This document shows positions 10,222 through 18,178 of a stretch of 64,000 nt of DNA, one piece after another. The stretch comes from Bacillota bacterium (GTDB lineage: Bacteria; Bacillota; Clostridia; Acetivibrionales; DTU013). Made by a program: the position numbers and the translations under genes. The first letter of the stretch is position 1. Every line of letters starts with the position of its first letter. The notes beneath the pieces were generated by a model. It was not told the origin of the DNA and searched no databases. It worked only from the letters and a program-made list of their open reading frames with translations. The stretch is from contig JAEZCO010000054.1 of assembly GCA_023433505.1 (NCBI GenBank), forward strand, positions 1 through 64,000. The letters run 5' to 3'.

Positions 10222-11778
10222 ATGAAAAAATATGGATATGTGCTACTCTTCTTATTAACTATTTTATTCATTGCAGGCTGCTCGGGGAAAAAGGAGCCTG
10301 TAAGAATGTATTACTACTACTTTAATGCCTGTGGCTCATGTAATGAAAGCGGTAAATTTTATGAGATGGCAAACGCTCAGTTAAAAGGGATAGACAGCTC
10401 CGATTATGAAATCATAACTGTTAACATTTTTAAAGACAGCATGCCGGAGAGCTTAAAGCAATTTTTAAGTGATAATTCCTTGCGTTTGGAAGATATAAGC
10501 TACCCAATGCTTACTTCCGGGAAAAATTATATTATGGGTCAGGAGGAAATTAAGCAGGGTATCCGCAACCTTCTCAAAAACCAAATCGATCGTTCGGGTC
10601 CGGCTGTTATAAAAGGGAATAGAAATGCTTTGAAAGGATATGCAACACAGCCTTCTGAGGAGGATAGCAGTTCGAAAACCATACAGAAGACCCGTTCGTA
10701 TTTTGTTTATTTTTACACCTCCTCCTGTGATGATTGTAAAAGCACCCAAGGCTTTTTTGAAGCTCTGCCCCAAACCTATTGGGTAAAGGACGGGGAGAAG
10801 ACTATTTTATCAGAACTGCGGATCGATAAAAAAAATATTACGCAACGAGAGAATCTTACTCAGCTGCAAGGCTTGTTTGAGTACTATAAAGTTCCTCAAA
10901 GTGAGCGTGAAGTCCCCATTTTGTTTTATACAAAAGGCTACATCAGCGGGTATTCAAACATTAAGAATAACTTTGAAAGGGTTGTTAAGGGCGGGAAAGC
11001 CTTGAACTTTGATATTTCCCGGCTAAGCCTGAAGGATGGTGTAAGCGGTTTGACCGCCGGGAGCCTTCCCGGGATATTCCTGACAGGTCTCATCAACGGC
11101 TTGAATCCATGCTCCATCTCAATGCTGTTTCTGTTATTGTCACTGGTAATTTCGAAACAGGAAAACATCCTCAAGGTAGGCTTCACGTATATCTTTGGAA
11201 AGATAGTCGCATATTTTTCATTTGGTGTAGCCACCTACAGTATAATTTCGTTGGTTGATTCCGCATTGTTTAAGAAACTGCAATTTTTTGCAGGCATGCT
11301 ACTGGTTCTACTGTCGTTGGTCTTGGCCTTGTTGAATTTCAGAGATGCCTATTATGCAAAAAAGGAAAGATACAAGGATGTAAAGATGCAGCTTCCGGGT
11401 ATATTAAGAAAATATAACCATATGATCATACATTATTTTTTAGAGAGAACCAGCACAGGAGTGAATCTTGTTTTGGTTTTTATTCTCGGCTTGATTATCT
11501 CTCTCGGAGAATTTTTATGTACAGGGCAGATTTATGTCGCAACCATCATTTATCTTTTTCAAAACACCCAAAACCTGACAGGCATTACGGTTGCATCCTT
11601 TGTTTTATATGTGTCAGCCATAGCGATACCTTTATTGGTGTTGGTTTTGCTTGCAAACAGGGTCAAAAAGCTTTTACTGATATCCGAATTTATAAGGAAA
11701 TATTTGCCTCTGATTAAGGTGCTTTCTGGAATAACCTTTTTAGTATTTAGCGTGCTTTTCTTTGTTTATGTGTATTAA
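10222..11778 (+). CDS. Lipoprotein-thioredoxin-CcdA fusion (DsbD-like redox protein)
   Basis: A 518-residue protein joining several redox parts. A signal with lipobox FIAGC (C20) anchors it outside. Next come a first thioredoxin-like segment with CGSC (C37, C40), a second with SCDDC (C169, C172), then about six membrane helices. The membrane part carries NPC (C297) and LCTGQ (C433), the two-cysteine pattern of CcdA/DsbD electron carriers. This suggests it passes cytoplasmic thiol electrons across the membrane to reduce extracellular disulfides. Both CxxC pairs and both membrane cysteines are intact. It stands alone behind the sugar operon with its own ribosome site, and its partner is unknown. 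Confidence 0.75.
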   Translation: MKKYGYVLLFLLTILFIAGCSGKKEPVRMYYYYFNACGSCNESGKFYEMANAQLKGIDSSDYEIITVNIFKDSMPESLKQFLSDNSLRLEDISYPMLTSGKNYIMGQEEIKQGIRNLLKNQIDRSGPAVIKGNRNALKGYATQPSEEDSSSKTIQKTRSYFVYFYTSSCDDCKSTQGFFEALPQTYWVKDGEKTILSELRIDKKNITQRENLTQLQGLFEYYKVPQSEREVPILFYTKGYISGYSNIKNNFERVVKGGKALNFDISRLSLKDGVSGLTAGSLPGIFLTGLINGLNPCSISMLFLLLSLVISKQENILKVGFTYIFGKIVAYFSFGVATYSIISLVDSALFKKLQFFAGMLLVLLSLVLALLNFRDAYYAKKERYKDVKMQLPGILRKYNHMIIHYFLERTSTGVNLVLVFILGLIISLGEFLCTGQIYVATIIYLFQNTQNLTGITVASFVLYVSAIAIPLLVLVLLANRVKKLLLISEFIRKYLPLIKVLSGITFLVFSVLFFVYVY

Positions 11779-11907
11779 AAATAATTTAAAGCCTGGTTAT
11801 CTTATACTGAACGTTGTGAAAAGCCGATAATTCATCTGTAATATCATTTTCGCAGTTAATAAAGTGATTGAATGGATGCATCAAATAAAGTACAAGAGGT
11901 AATGATT

Positions 11908-12231
11908 GTGTTTAGCAAAAGAAATAAAAAACCGAAAACCGTGTTCTTCATTTATGATTCTCGAGGCACATTGCTGTTTACTGGAGAACTGACTGCTCTT
12001 CCAATTAAAGAGGCGATTATTATTCAAAAAAGCATTGAATTTTTTAATGATCACCAGCCCTGTTACATCCATAGGGGAGCTGTAACGGTAAGGCTATTAG
12101 CTGAAATAGAAAATTACATTGAAACTGTGGTGCTTCAGGATTCCTTTTTTGTTAAAAATAGCAAGAATACGGTTATTGATTATATTGATATGGACGGAAT
12201 TTATCTGATTAAGCGCAATCAAATCATTTAA
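11908..12231 (+). CDS. Small protein of unknown function
   Basis: A 107-residue protein if started at GTG 11908, which has AAGAGGT seven bases upstream; an in-frame ATG at 11872 lacks a ribosome site. Sequence runs MFSKRNKKPKTVFFIYDSRG and is rich in short hydrophobic beta-like stretches, with no membrane segment or known motif. Its stop lies only ~25 bases before the tmRNA-end copy, so it may belong to the host chromosome or to the edge of an integrated element. I do not recognise the family. Confidence 0.55.
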   Translation: MFSKRNKKPKTVFFIYDSRGTLLFTGELTALPIKEAIIIQKSIEFFNDHQPCYIHRGAVTVRLLAEIENYIETVVLQDSFFVKNSKNTVIDYIDMDGIYLIKRNQII

Positions 12232-12255
12232 ATTGCTTACAGATATCAGACAACC

Positions 12256-12304
12256 GCCCGGGAAGCGGAATTTGGACAGGGATTCGACTCCCCTCGCCTC
12301 CACT
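12256..12304 (+). other. ssrA: Copy of the tmRNA 3' end (likely attachment-site scar)
   Basis: TTTGGACAGGGATTCGACTC followed by CCCTCGCCTCCAC reads as the T-arm and 3' acceptor strand of tmRNA. The T-loop TTCGACT and stem are clear, with one A-C mismatch at the loop-closing pair. The rest of tmRNA (about 300 nt, including the GGG..TTTCGAC start) is not upstream; a protein-like frame is there instead. The 3' end of ssrA is a common integration site, so this is best read as the att copy left by an element. A hairpin plus T-run follows, as in a real ssrA gene. Confidence 0.6.
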
Positions 12305-12313
12305 ACAATTTGT

Positions 12314-12352
12314 CTGGAAAGCCCTTCACCGCAAGGTTTTCCAGCATTTTTT
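12314..12352 (+). terminator. Terminator after the tmRNA-end copy
   Basis: CTGGAAA at 12314-12320 pairs with TTTCCAG at 12338-12344, with CCTT/AAGG inside, followed by a run of six T. It sits where the ssrA terminator would be. Confidence 0.65.
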
Positions 12353-12442
12353 CAGAAAAGTTTTAGTTCCTTTGCCTGCTCAGCCACAAAGATGGGGAGA
12401 GATGGGTTATTTTGTATGAGTGAGGGCAGAACGTGAATACAG

Positions 12443-12480
12443 CAAAAGAAGCTACGAACGAAAATCCTTCGCTTCTTTTG
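12443..12480. terminator. Bidirectional terminator hairpin
   Basis: CAAAAGAAGC at 12443-12452 pairs with GCTTCTTTTG at 12471-12480, with T-rich sequence on both sides. It abuts the stop codon of the HEAT-like gene on the minus strand. Confidence 0.7.
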
Positions 12481-12930
12481 TTATTTGACATTTAATATAG
12501 TTTTTAATGCATCTTGAATGTCTTTATAAACCAAGGATTGCATACTGCTTTTATAAATTTGAGGGTTTGCAGTTCGCAGAGCATTACAAATATTGTCTAT
12601 TAAATCAGGTTTGTGTTTTGCAATGGTCGGTAAAGATTTGATGCACTGCCGTGCTGTAATAGGCTTATCATCCATAATGTGGTTAAGCAGGCTGTCAATG
12701 ATTTCATCTATTTTGTAGTCACTGTCCCATTTTGCATTCGCCGCAATTAGGAGGATACCCCGCGTTCGTATATAGGAATTCGGATCATCCAGCATAGCCG
12801 CAAATAAATCAAAATAAGTGTATATAGCATCTGAGTTCAGACTTTCCAACTCAAGCTGCTTTAAACATTGATATGCGTATTTATCATTTTTGTCCCTTAG
12901 TCCGGAAACAAGTTCTTGGTTATCATTCAT
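12481..12930 (-). CDS. HEAT-repeat-like helical protein
   Basis: About 149 residues from ATG 12930, chosen because AGGTGG lies nine bases upstream; a longer frame to 12978 lacks such a site. The sequence is all-helical, with repeated ~35-residue units (DPNSYIRTRGILLIAANAKWD; DDKPITARQCIKSLPTIAKHKPD) typical of HEAT/armadillo repeats. Similar short proteins in Clostridia carry uninformative names. It has no catalytic motif and probably binds a protein partner. It ends in a terminator. Confidence 0.6.
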   Translation of the reverse strand: MNDNQELVSGLRDKNDKYAYQCLKQLELESLNSDAIYTYFDLFAAMLDDPNSYIRTRGILLIAANAKWDSDYKIDEIIDSLLNHIMDDKPITARQCIKSLPTIAKHKPDLIDNICNALRTANPQIYKSSMQSLVYKDIQDALKTILNVK

Positions 12931-12981
12931 TACATTCACCACCTGTTTATTACCATGACTCTTTTCTCTATTCAACAATTT

Positions 12982-13353
12982 TTATGATAGAATCTGCTGC
13001 TTGTTAGGGACTGATTTCGGATACATCCACCGTATTTCCGACAACGTAGCGTCAACATCGTCCACTTCGAAAGCAATATGTGCAATACCAGGGCGGTTAA
13101 TTTCAGCTGGCAGATATTCTTTTATCTCCTCGCAGGAGAATATTCCAAGGGTTGGATGGTCTCCTTCATAGCCGGGTAAAAGCAAGTGCTCACTATGAAT
13201 ATGGGCATTGGACAAACAAGTCAGCTTATCTAACCATGCGCCGCTTAGATTATGTGTTTCATTAATACTTTTGCAATGGAGAACTGTCTTATAAAAATCT
13301 ATGAGCTTGCCCGCATTCTGGGCGATTATATTTGTATAAACGTATCGAAACAT
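12982..13353 (-). pseudogene. Truncated VOC (glyoxalase/bleomycin-resistance fold) gene
   Basis: The first ~105 residues look like a normal VOC protein: FRYVYTNIIAQNAGKLIDFY at the start and RPGIAHIAFEVDDVDATLSEIR in the second half. After that the family normally continues about 35 residues with the final metal-ligand strand. Here it runs into MYPKSVPNKQQILS and stops at 123 residues. The last metal-binding Glu strand is therefore missing and the protein is probably non-functional. It borders the conjugative-element debris. Confidence 0.55.
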
Positions 13354-13405
13354 GATTAGCTGCCCCTTTCCGCCTTATATTTTGAATGAATATTCTGTAT
13401 TGATT

Positions 13406-13846
13406 ATACCTCACTTCTTTACCAAAGTGAACTATCCAGAATTTCTGGATATGATCGCCCCCTCGGTGATTAAATCCAACACCGACCACTTCATCTGCGG
13501 CAATACCTATCGCTGCGTTTGGGCGCTGCGAGAATACCCCACCGCCACCGAGGAACAGGCGATCGTCCGCCACTTGGGAGAAAAGGACGGTGTGACCCTG
13601 CACATCTATACCCGCCATGTCACGCCGGTGGGGGAAAAGAAAATCATCAGCAGCGCAGCCAATAAGAACCGCCTGAGTAAGGCTAACACCAATAATCTGC
13701 CGCAGACCGTCATGGCCGAAAGCAATCAGGATGTGACAACCATTGTCGCGCAGACGCACCGGAACCGGGAACCCTTTATCCACTCGGCTGTGTACATTGA
13801 GCGGTCAGAACACGATATGGATCAGCTCAAGCTGCACCTGCAAGGC
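13406..13846 (+). pseudogene. Fragment of a conjugative-element VirB4/TraE-like ATPase
   Basis: The plus frame reads YPEFLDMIAPSVIKSNTDHF, then ICGNTYRCVWALREYPTATE and NREPFIHSAVYIE..HDMDQLKLH. This strongly resembles the N-terminal part of the VirB4-family ATPase found in Firmicute integrative conjugative elements. The homologous part ends near 13840, long before the Walker motifs, and runs into the reverse-strand DUF3990 gene. GC content is clearly above its neighbours, a sign of transfer. A 5' stub is also missing or altered. It cannot encode a working ATPase. Confidence 0.7.
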
Positions 13847-13847
13847 G

Positions 13848-14122
13848 AGAGCCGCAGACATATAAAAAGTGCGGTTTTTAAACAGCAGAGCCAGCCAGTT
13901 CAATATGTGATAGCCGCCGCCGGAAAAGTGAAGCAAAAAAAGCCCTTTGGTATTCAGGGTATATTTATTGGCGAAACCGTCCTTCTGCGTCGGGCATGCC
14001 CATTCTTTGGCCAAGTCCAGATTTTCCGTGCAATAAAATCCCTGCTCGTAATTGTTATATGACTTGCCTTTGCCAAGCTCGGGCTGCTTCACGATTTGAG
14101 GTAAGCCATGATATATAATCAT
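13848..14122 (-). pseudogene. Truncated DUF3990 gene
   Basis: From ATG 14122 (AGGAGGG upstream) the frame gives MIIYHGLPQIVKQPELGKG and YEQGFYCTENLDLAKEWAC, then GFANKYTLNTKGL and ILNWLALLFKNRTF. These are recognisable DUF3990 features; the family is usually ~160 residues and is thought to have an ADP-ribosyltransferase-like fold. Homology stops at NRTF and the frame then runs antisense into the VirB4 fragment, so about 70 C-terminal residues are lost. The tail-to-tail junction near 13845-13860 marks a deletion. Confidence 0.6.
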
Positions 14123-14143
14123 AGTGAAGCCCTCCTGCAAAAA

Positions 14144-14161
14144 GTATCGCCACAACGATAC
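14144..14161. promoter_or_regulatory. Inverted repeat before the DUF3990 gene
   Basis: GTATCG-CCACAA-CGATAC is a perfect 6-bp inverted repeat about 20 bp upstream of the DUF3990 start. Related AACGATAC/AACGATTC words recur at 14191-14198, 14286-14293 and 14297-14304, and inverted at 14262-14269. They may be operator sites of a lost element regulator. Confidence 0.35.
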
Positions 14162-14385
14162 CGCATTATATATATTAAGTATGTCGCTGTAACGATACTT
14201 TGTTAATGGAGAAAGCTTTGATTAGGGTGGCTTAAATTGAAATAACACATTAATTGTTATTGAATCGTTATAATCGTAATTATACAACGATTCTGTAACG
14301 ATTCCGCAATGATTGCAAGATAGCCCATAGAAATACCAAGGTTTCAGGGCCAATTTCGGTCATCAAAGTTCGACTAAAATATTAC

Positions 14386-14445
14386 CGATTTATTTCAATC
14401 GTTATTCAAAAACAATTCTAACACTGATTCTAACCATTCTCGTCA
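14386..14445 (+). repeat. 60-bp direct repeat, left copy
   Basis: This 60-base sequence recurs at 16641-16700 with two differences (58/60). It begins CGATTTATTTCAATCGTTAT and ends CTCGTCA. The two copies bracket exactly the ATPase/TOPRIM gene pair. Confidence 0.85.
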
Positions 14446-14463
14446 AAGAATGTGTTAGAATCA
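14425..14463 (-). terminator. Terminator of the ATPase/TOPRIM operon
   Basis: On the minus strand TGATTCTAAC-A-CATTCT, loop TTGACG, then AGAATG-GTTAGAATCA form a 16-bp stem with a single bulged A. It lies ~30 bp after the stop codon and T-rich sequence follows. Its left arm is part of the direct repeat. Confidence 0.7.
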
Positions 14464-14491
14464 CTTTTTAACTTTCATGTGGTCGCAAAGA

Positions 14492-15220
14492 TTATAGAAT
14501 CAACTTGGGATTGTAATCTGGGATGAAGAAAGGACAGGTGCTGAGAACGGCAACTTTGCGTTCCTCCATCAGTAGCACAAGCTGAGCTGTCAGGATTTGT
14601 GCTTGTCCCGGTAAGTATTCTGAAACTTTCTCTTCATTTGTGATGCTTCGCGCCTTATCGATATTCTGCCGTATGACAATATTACATTCAACTCTATCGG
14701 CGGCAAATTTAGTATAGTTATGATTTCTGCTTTCCCGGTTGACACGCATTTTATAAGTACCTGCCTGTAACTCCTCCAGAGTCGCAAAACAATGGTTGTA
14801 TTGCTCATCGGGGATTGATGACATATGGTAAAATGCCTCAACCATCGGATAGTTCAGGTATAGCTTTCCCATGTCGGAGGATTCCACAAAATATTCCGCC
14901 ATGCGCTGAATTTTTTCAGATGAAAAATCGGGTGCGTGCGGATCAAAATCGAAGATCAAAAGGATATCGGAATATGAGGCATCAAATATCAACCTCTTGC
15001 TTGGATCAATTTCCCGAGCCTTTAGAATTTGCAAAAGATCTACCATTGAAGGATCATTTTCAGCAAACAGCTCGCCGTAAAGGGTATAAATATTGGTGCC
15101 ATAGGAGACAATCTCATATTTCACATCAATATTATAAATGGTAAGTAGCTTTTCCATAAGCCTTGCGTCCGTCCTTGCCCCTTCCACCAGTACGAGTATC
15201 TTTCGTTTGCTCTCAGACAT
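14492..15220 (-). CDS. TOPRIM/RloB-like protein of an ATPase-linked defence pair
   Basis: About 242 residues from ATG 15220 (a GTG at 15229 is also possible). The TOPRIM-like signature is visible: LVEGARTD with E13, LLIFDFDPH with D91 and D93, and YPMVEAFYH with E128. OLD, RloB and AbiL-type nucleases share this metal-binding pattern, so cleavage of nucleic acid (perhaps tRNA or phage DNA) is a reasonable inference. It overlaps the upstream ATPase by eight bases, showing translational coupling. The pair resembles RloAB/AbiL/PARIS-type abortive infection modules; which of these it is cannot be decided by eye. Confidence 0.7.
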   Translation of the reverse strand: MSESKRKILVLVEGARTDARLMEKLLTIYNIDVKYEIVSYGTNIYTLYGELFAENDPSMVDLLQILKAREIDPSKRLIFDASYSDILLIFDFDPHAPDFSSEKIQRMAEYFVESSDMGKLYLNYPMVEAFYHMSSIPDEQYNHCFATLEELQAGTYKMRVNRESRNHNYTKFAADRVECNIVIRQNIDKARSITNEEKVSEYLPGQAQILTAQLVLLMEERKVAVLSTCPFFIPDYNPKLIL

Positions 15221-16310
15221 CAAACTCACCGCTCATATACAGTTTCTCAAGGTTATGCCCTTCCCGCAATTCACGTTCGGTTGCATTGGCAAAGGAAGTC
15301 AGTTTATTTCCGGTCAGAATGAAATAGCAGTCGGGGCGCATAATCCGATTTGAAAGCAGATTTGTATTATGTGAAGTCAAAATTGTCTGGAAGCCTTTCA
15401 TTTCCTCCAATAACTTCACAATAGTTTCCGCCAGCTCATAATGATAAAATGCGTCAAATTCATCAACAAACATCAACGAAACATCTGCAGCAGTTTTATT
15501 CCAGTAGAAAAAAGTATATAAAGCTCTGGTGCCACTGGATGCCACCTTAAAGAAGGGCAATGGAATACGGCTGTCAAAATACAAACGCCTCTTACCATCT
15601 GAGTCCTTCTTTGCAACCAACTTTTCTTTGAGGCCTGCTTTGAGCAGAAACATTTCAAACTCTTTCAGCATATTCCCTTCAAAGATAAAGTCCAAGTAAT
15701 CATTACTTTTTGCTTTGTAACCAATATATCTGTTTTCATCCAGACTACGAAACCAGAGCATCCGAGAAACAAAACGCAACATGTGGTAAAGAGGATGCTC
15801 ATCCGCCAAAGCAGAATTAGAGATGGCATACTTCAAAATCGAGTCGTTTCCACGGAAAGAAAGGTTCAGTGTGGGCATCAGGGCTTCAAGTCCGGATAGG
15901 TCGCCACGCTTATCTTCATAATCGTATTGAAATAACAGCTTCCCATCTATCAAAACAGTTTCATACAGCAAATCCTGATTTTCATTTTTACGGTAACGAT
16001 AATCTATTTCACCCGTACCGAAAGAAAATACATAATGAAATTCAGCAAAGCCTGTCTTGTTATTAACATTCAAGTAGTACTCATAAAGGCCTGGAGTGAC
16101 GTTGTTCGTGGTAAGGTGCGAAACAATATCAAACATGGCAAGACCAAGATTGGACTTGCCTACTGCGTTTTTACCGTATACAATCATTTTTTCAAGTAAA
16201 CCATCTGCTACGCAGGAATTATTGAATTTATAGTCCCGGATATCTGAAAAATCAAATCGAATCGTGTTCTCAAAGTTCTTAAATCCAGTTACTTCAAACA
16301 GTTTCAGCAT
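15213..16310 (-). CDS. ABC-type/AAA ATPase of a defence pair (RloA/AbiLi/AriA-like)
   Basis: About 365 residues from ATG 16310, with AAGGGTGGG just upstream. Motifs run in order: MLKLFEVTGFKNFE start typical of SMC/Rad50-like AAA ATPases, Walker A GKNAVGKS at 46-53, a signature-like ASSGTRALY, Walker B LMFVDEFDAFYH and a switch His in LTSHNTNLL. Such ATPases sense phage components and release a toxic nuclease partner. The TOPRIM-like protein encoded downstream with overlapping codons is the expected partner. All ATPase motifs are intact. Confidence 0.78.
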   Translation of the reverse strand: MLKLFEVTGFKNFENTIRFDFSDIRDYKFNNSCVADGLLEKMIVYGKNAVGKSNLGLAMFDIVSHLTTNNVTPGLYEYYLNVNNKTGFAEFHYVFSFGTGEIDYRYRKNENQDLLYETVLIDGKLLFQYDYEDKRGDLSGLEALMPTLNLSFRGNDSILKYAISNSALADEHPLYHMLRFVSRMLWFRSLDENRYIGYKAKSNDYLDFIFEGNMLKEFEMFLLKAGLKEKLVAKKDSDGKRRLYFDSRIPLPFFKVASSGTRALYTFFYWNKTAADVSLMFVDEFDAFYHYELAETIVKLLEEMKGFQTILTSHNTNLLSNRIMRPDCYFILTGNKLTSFANATERELREGHNLEKLYMSGEFDV

Positions 16311-16367
16311 CATACCCACCCTTTCAATATAATTTTACTGTCCCATAGATAAAAAATCAAGAATTTC

Positions 16368-16404
16368 CGTAAAATAATTACGGTAAATCCGTAATTATTT
16401 TACG
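16368..16404. promoter_or_regulatory. Perfect 16-bp inverted repeat upstream of the defence operon
   Basis: CGTAAAATAATTACGG at 16368-16383 and its exact reverse complement at 16389-16404 are separated by TAAAT. It lies about 58 bp before the ATPase start, in the promoter zone. It could bind a dimeric repressor or fold in the leader RNA. Confidence 0.6.
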
Positions 16405-16818
16405 ACAAGATATGCTCGTTTATACGGAAAGGCGCAATTTTATTCTATTCTCCATAAACAAAAGGGTCATCGTGTGTTAACCGTATTATGCTACCACCTT
16501 GCTAACAATATCCTAAAAACGTACTTGTGTTAGCATTTTCCCCGAAGCCTCTCCCTACCTGCTCTATTGCCCTCAACCCCTCACCGCTTAGCCATTTCCT
16601 TTGCTCCACAAGGCACCAAAGAGCACCTGTGAATCCCCCGCGATTTATTTCAATCGTTATTCAAAAACAATTCTAACACTCATTCTAACCATTCCCGTCA
16701 GATCCGCCAAGGGGGAGAATGTCTTTCTACTGTAGGTAAAGTATGGTATTATGAACGTGTAAATTATTTATGCTATACGAATTTGTCGGACAGTTTTGAA
16801 CTGCGGATTATGAATAGA
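16405..16818. other. Intergenic region between the defence cassette and IS91-type element
   Basis: No gene is seen. It includes the right copy of the 60-bp repeat and a GCTAACA..TGTTAGC hairpin near 16500-16535. The IS element's outer boundary must lie somewhere here or just to the right. Confidence 0.45.
16641..16700 (+). repeat. 60-bp direct repeat, right copy
   Basis: It matches 14386-14445 at 58 of 60 positions in the same orientation. The downstream hairpin arm present after the left copy is absent here, so the repeat itself, not the terminator, is the duplicated unit. Confidence 0.85.
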
Positions 16819-16928
16819 GAATTATCCGAGCACGGGCGCACAAAAACGGACGAGAACAAAAAAGTTCATCGCCCGTGGTTGGATAATTCCATAGCACGAA
16901 ACTGCGGATAGTTTTCGCCGTGCTATGG
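16819..16928. other. Two consecutive hairpins downstream of the IS91-type transposase
   Basis: GAATTATCC at 16819-16827 pairs with GGATAATTC at 16881-16889, with GCACGGGCG/CGCCCGTG inside. CCATAGCACG at 16889-16898 pairs with CGTGCTATGG at 16919-16928. The stems abut. IS91-family elements have hairpins at their replication ends, so these may mark the terminus; they could also be terminators. Confidence 0.45.
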
Positions 16929-17086
16929 GGAAAGCAAGTACACTTCTGCTCTTTGAAAATTAAAAACATGCATAATAACATTGAAAAAGTCGCGGTTTGG
17001 CTGTTCAAAAAGCCATTCACACGGTAAAATGGGTATGGAAAACAAAGCTCCCTCGTAAGTGAACTTTTGAAAAGTCTGTTCGGTTT

Positions 17087-18178
17087 TTAAGCGGCCGGAG
17101 GTGAAAGGCCAGTTCGCAACAAACCGGTATATCCGCATGACCGGCAGGTTTGAGGATTTCTTTCAAGGATTTTGAAAAGCAACTTTTCTGTGGTCAGCTT
17201 CTCTTTCGGAAGAAGAGAAGCACCCGTAAGCTTTTTGCAAAGAGAGAGCTTTGTTTGCTTCCCACGACTTGACAAAAAGCCATAGTGTCGGATTTTCATA
17301 TAGCCATGGGGCAACACGTGCATCAGAAACCGACGGATAAATTCTTCAGCCGAAATGCTCATCTCTTTCCAGCGGTTAGAATCCTTGTAGTCCCGCCATT
17401 TAAATGTTACCTGTCCATTTTCAAAATTCAGTAAACGGTTGTTGGAAATAGCTACGCGATGGGTGTAACGTCCCAAGTATTCCACTACGCAGGCAGCGGT
17501 TTTAAAAGGCGGCTTGCAGTAGACAACCCATTCCTTGTTGTAACAGTCGTTCAAAAGAGAATGGTCAATATCTGGCTTATGCAATTTAAGCAAGGCTAGA
17601 AACTTACCTCTGAATTTACGGGACAGAGCTTTTACCGGCAGGAAAAACTTCTTTTTGGAATTTACCCATTTACCAAGCTTGTTCAATCCTCCGGCAGGGA
17701 CAATGCAGTGAATATGAGGATGGAAAGAAAGATTCTGTCCCCATGTATGAAGTACAGCAGTCAGACCAGTTGCTGCACCAAGATATTTGGGGTCGGAGGC
17801 AAGTTCTCGAATGGTCTGGGCGACACAGCGAAACATGAGATTGTACATGTCTTTCTGGTTGCTGTAAATGACGGCATTCAGCTCCTGCGGCAGTGTAAAA
17901 ACAATGTGGAAATATCCCACGTTCAGCAGATCCGCCTTCCGGCTGTCAATCCAACGCTCTTTGGCAAGGGTCTGGCATTTAGGACAATGGCGGTTACGGC
18001 AGGAATTATAGGAGATACGTGTATCGCCACACTTTGGGCATACATCCATGTGACCGCCCAGACTTGAAGTCCGGCAATTCAAAATTGCATTCACTGTCTT
18101 GTGCTGCATGAGCGATAGTTTATGGGTTTGTCGGTAAGCATCCGCACAGGCTGCAAAAATGTCCTGGACTTCAAGCAT
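17087..18178 (-). CDS. IS91 family transposase (HUH, zinc-ribbon)
   Basis: A 363-residue rolling-circle transposase. An N-terminal zinc-binding segment (CPKCGDTR..NSCRNRHCPKC, about residues 47-70) is followed by HPHIHCIVP, the HUH metal motif, and by EYLGRYTHRVAISNNR with the candidate catalytic tyrosine. The family nicks one strand and moves by rolling-circle replication. It overlaps the recombinase gene by eight bases and looks intact. The C terminus (SCGYTGLLRTGLSPPAA) suggests a second zinc site, possibly shortened. Confidence 0.85.
   Translation of the reverse strand: MLEVQDIFAACADAYRQTHKLSLMQHKTVNAILNCRTSSLGGHMDVCPKCGDTRISYNSCRNRHCPKCQTLAKERWIDSRKADLLNVGYFHIVFTLPQELNAVIYSNQKDMYNLMFRCVAQTIRELASDPKYLGAATGLTAVLHTWGQNLSFHPHIHCIVPAGGLNKLGKWVNSKKKFFLPVKALSRKFRGKFLALLKLHKPDIDHSLLNDCYNKEWVVYCKPPFKTAACVVEYLGRYTHRVAISNNRLLNFENGQVTFKWRDYKDSNRWKEMSISAEEFIRRFLMHVLPHGYMKIRHYGFLSSRGKQTKLSLCKKLTGASLLPKEKLTTEKLLFKILERNPQTCRSCGYTGLLRTGLSPPAA

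Larger units (their letters stand above)
14156..14491. other. AT-rich intergenic region with AACGAT repeats
   Basis: No gene is seen. It contains the AACGATWC words noted separately, the left 60-bp direct repeat and the terminator of the defence operon. Confidence 0.5.

Noticed and set aside
11930..12304. A complete tmRNA gene
   Set aside because: Only the last ~50 bases fit tmRNA; the conserved 5' acceptor and tag region are absent and a protein-like frame occupies the space.
13289..13783. A 164-codon minus-strand frame
   Set aside because: Antisense to the recognisable VirB4 fragment, with no ribosome site or family pattern.
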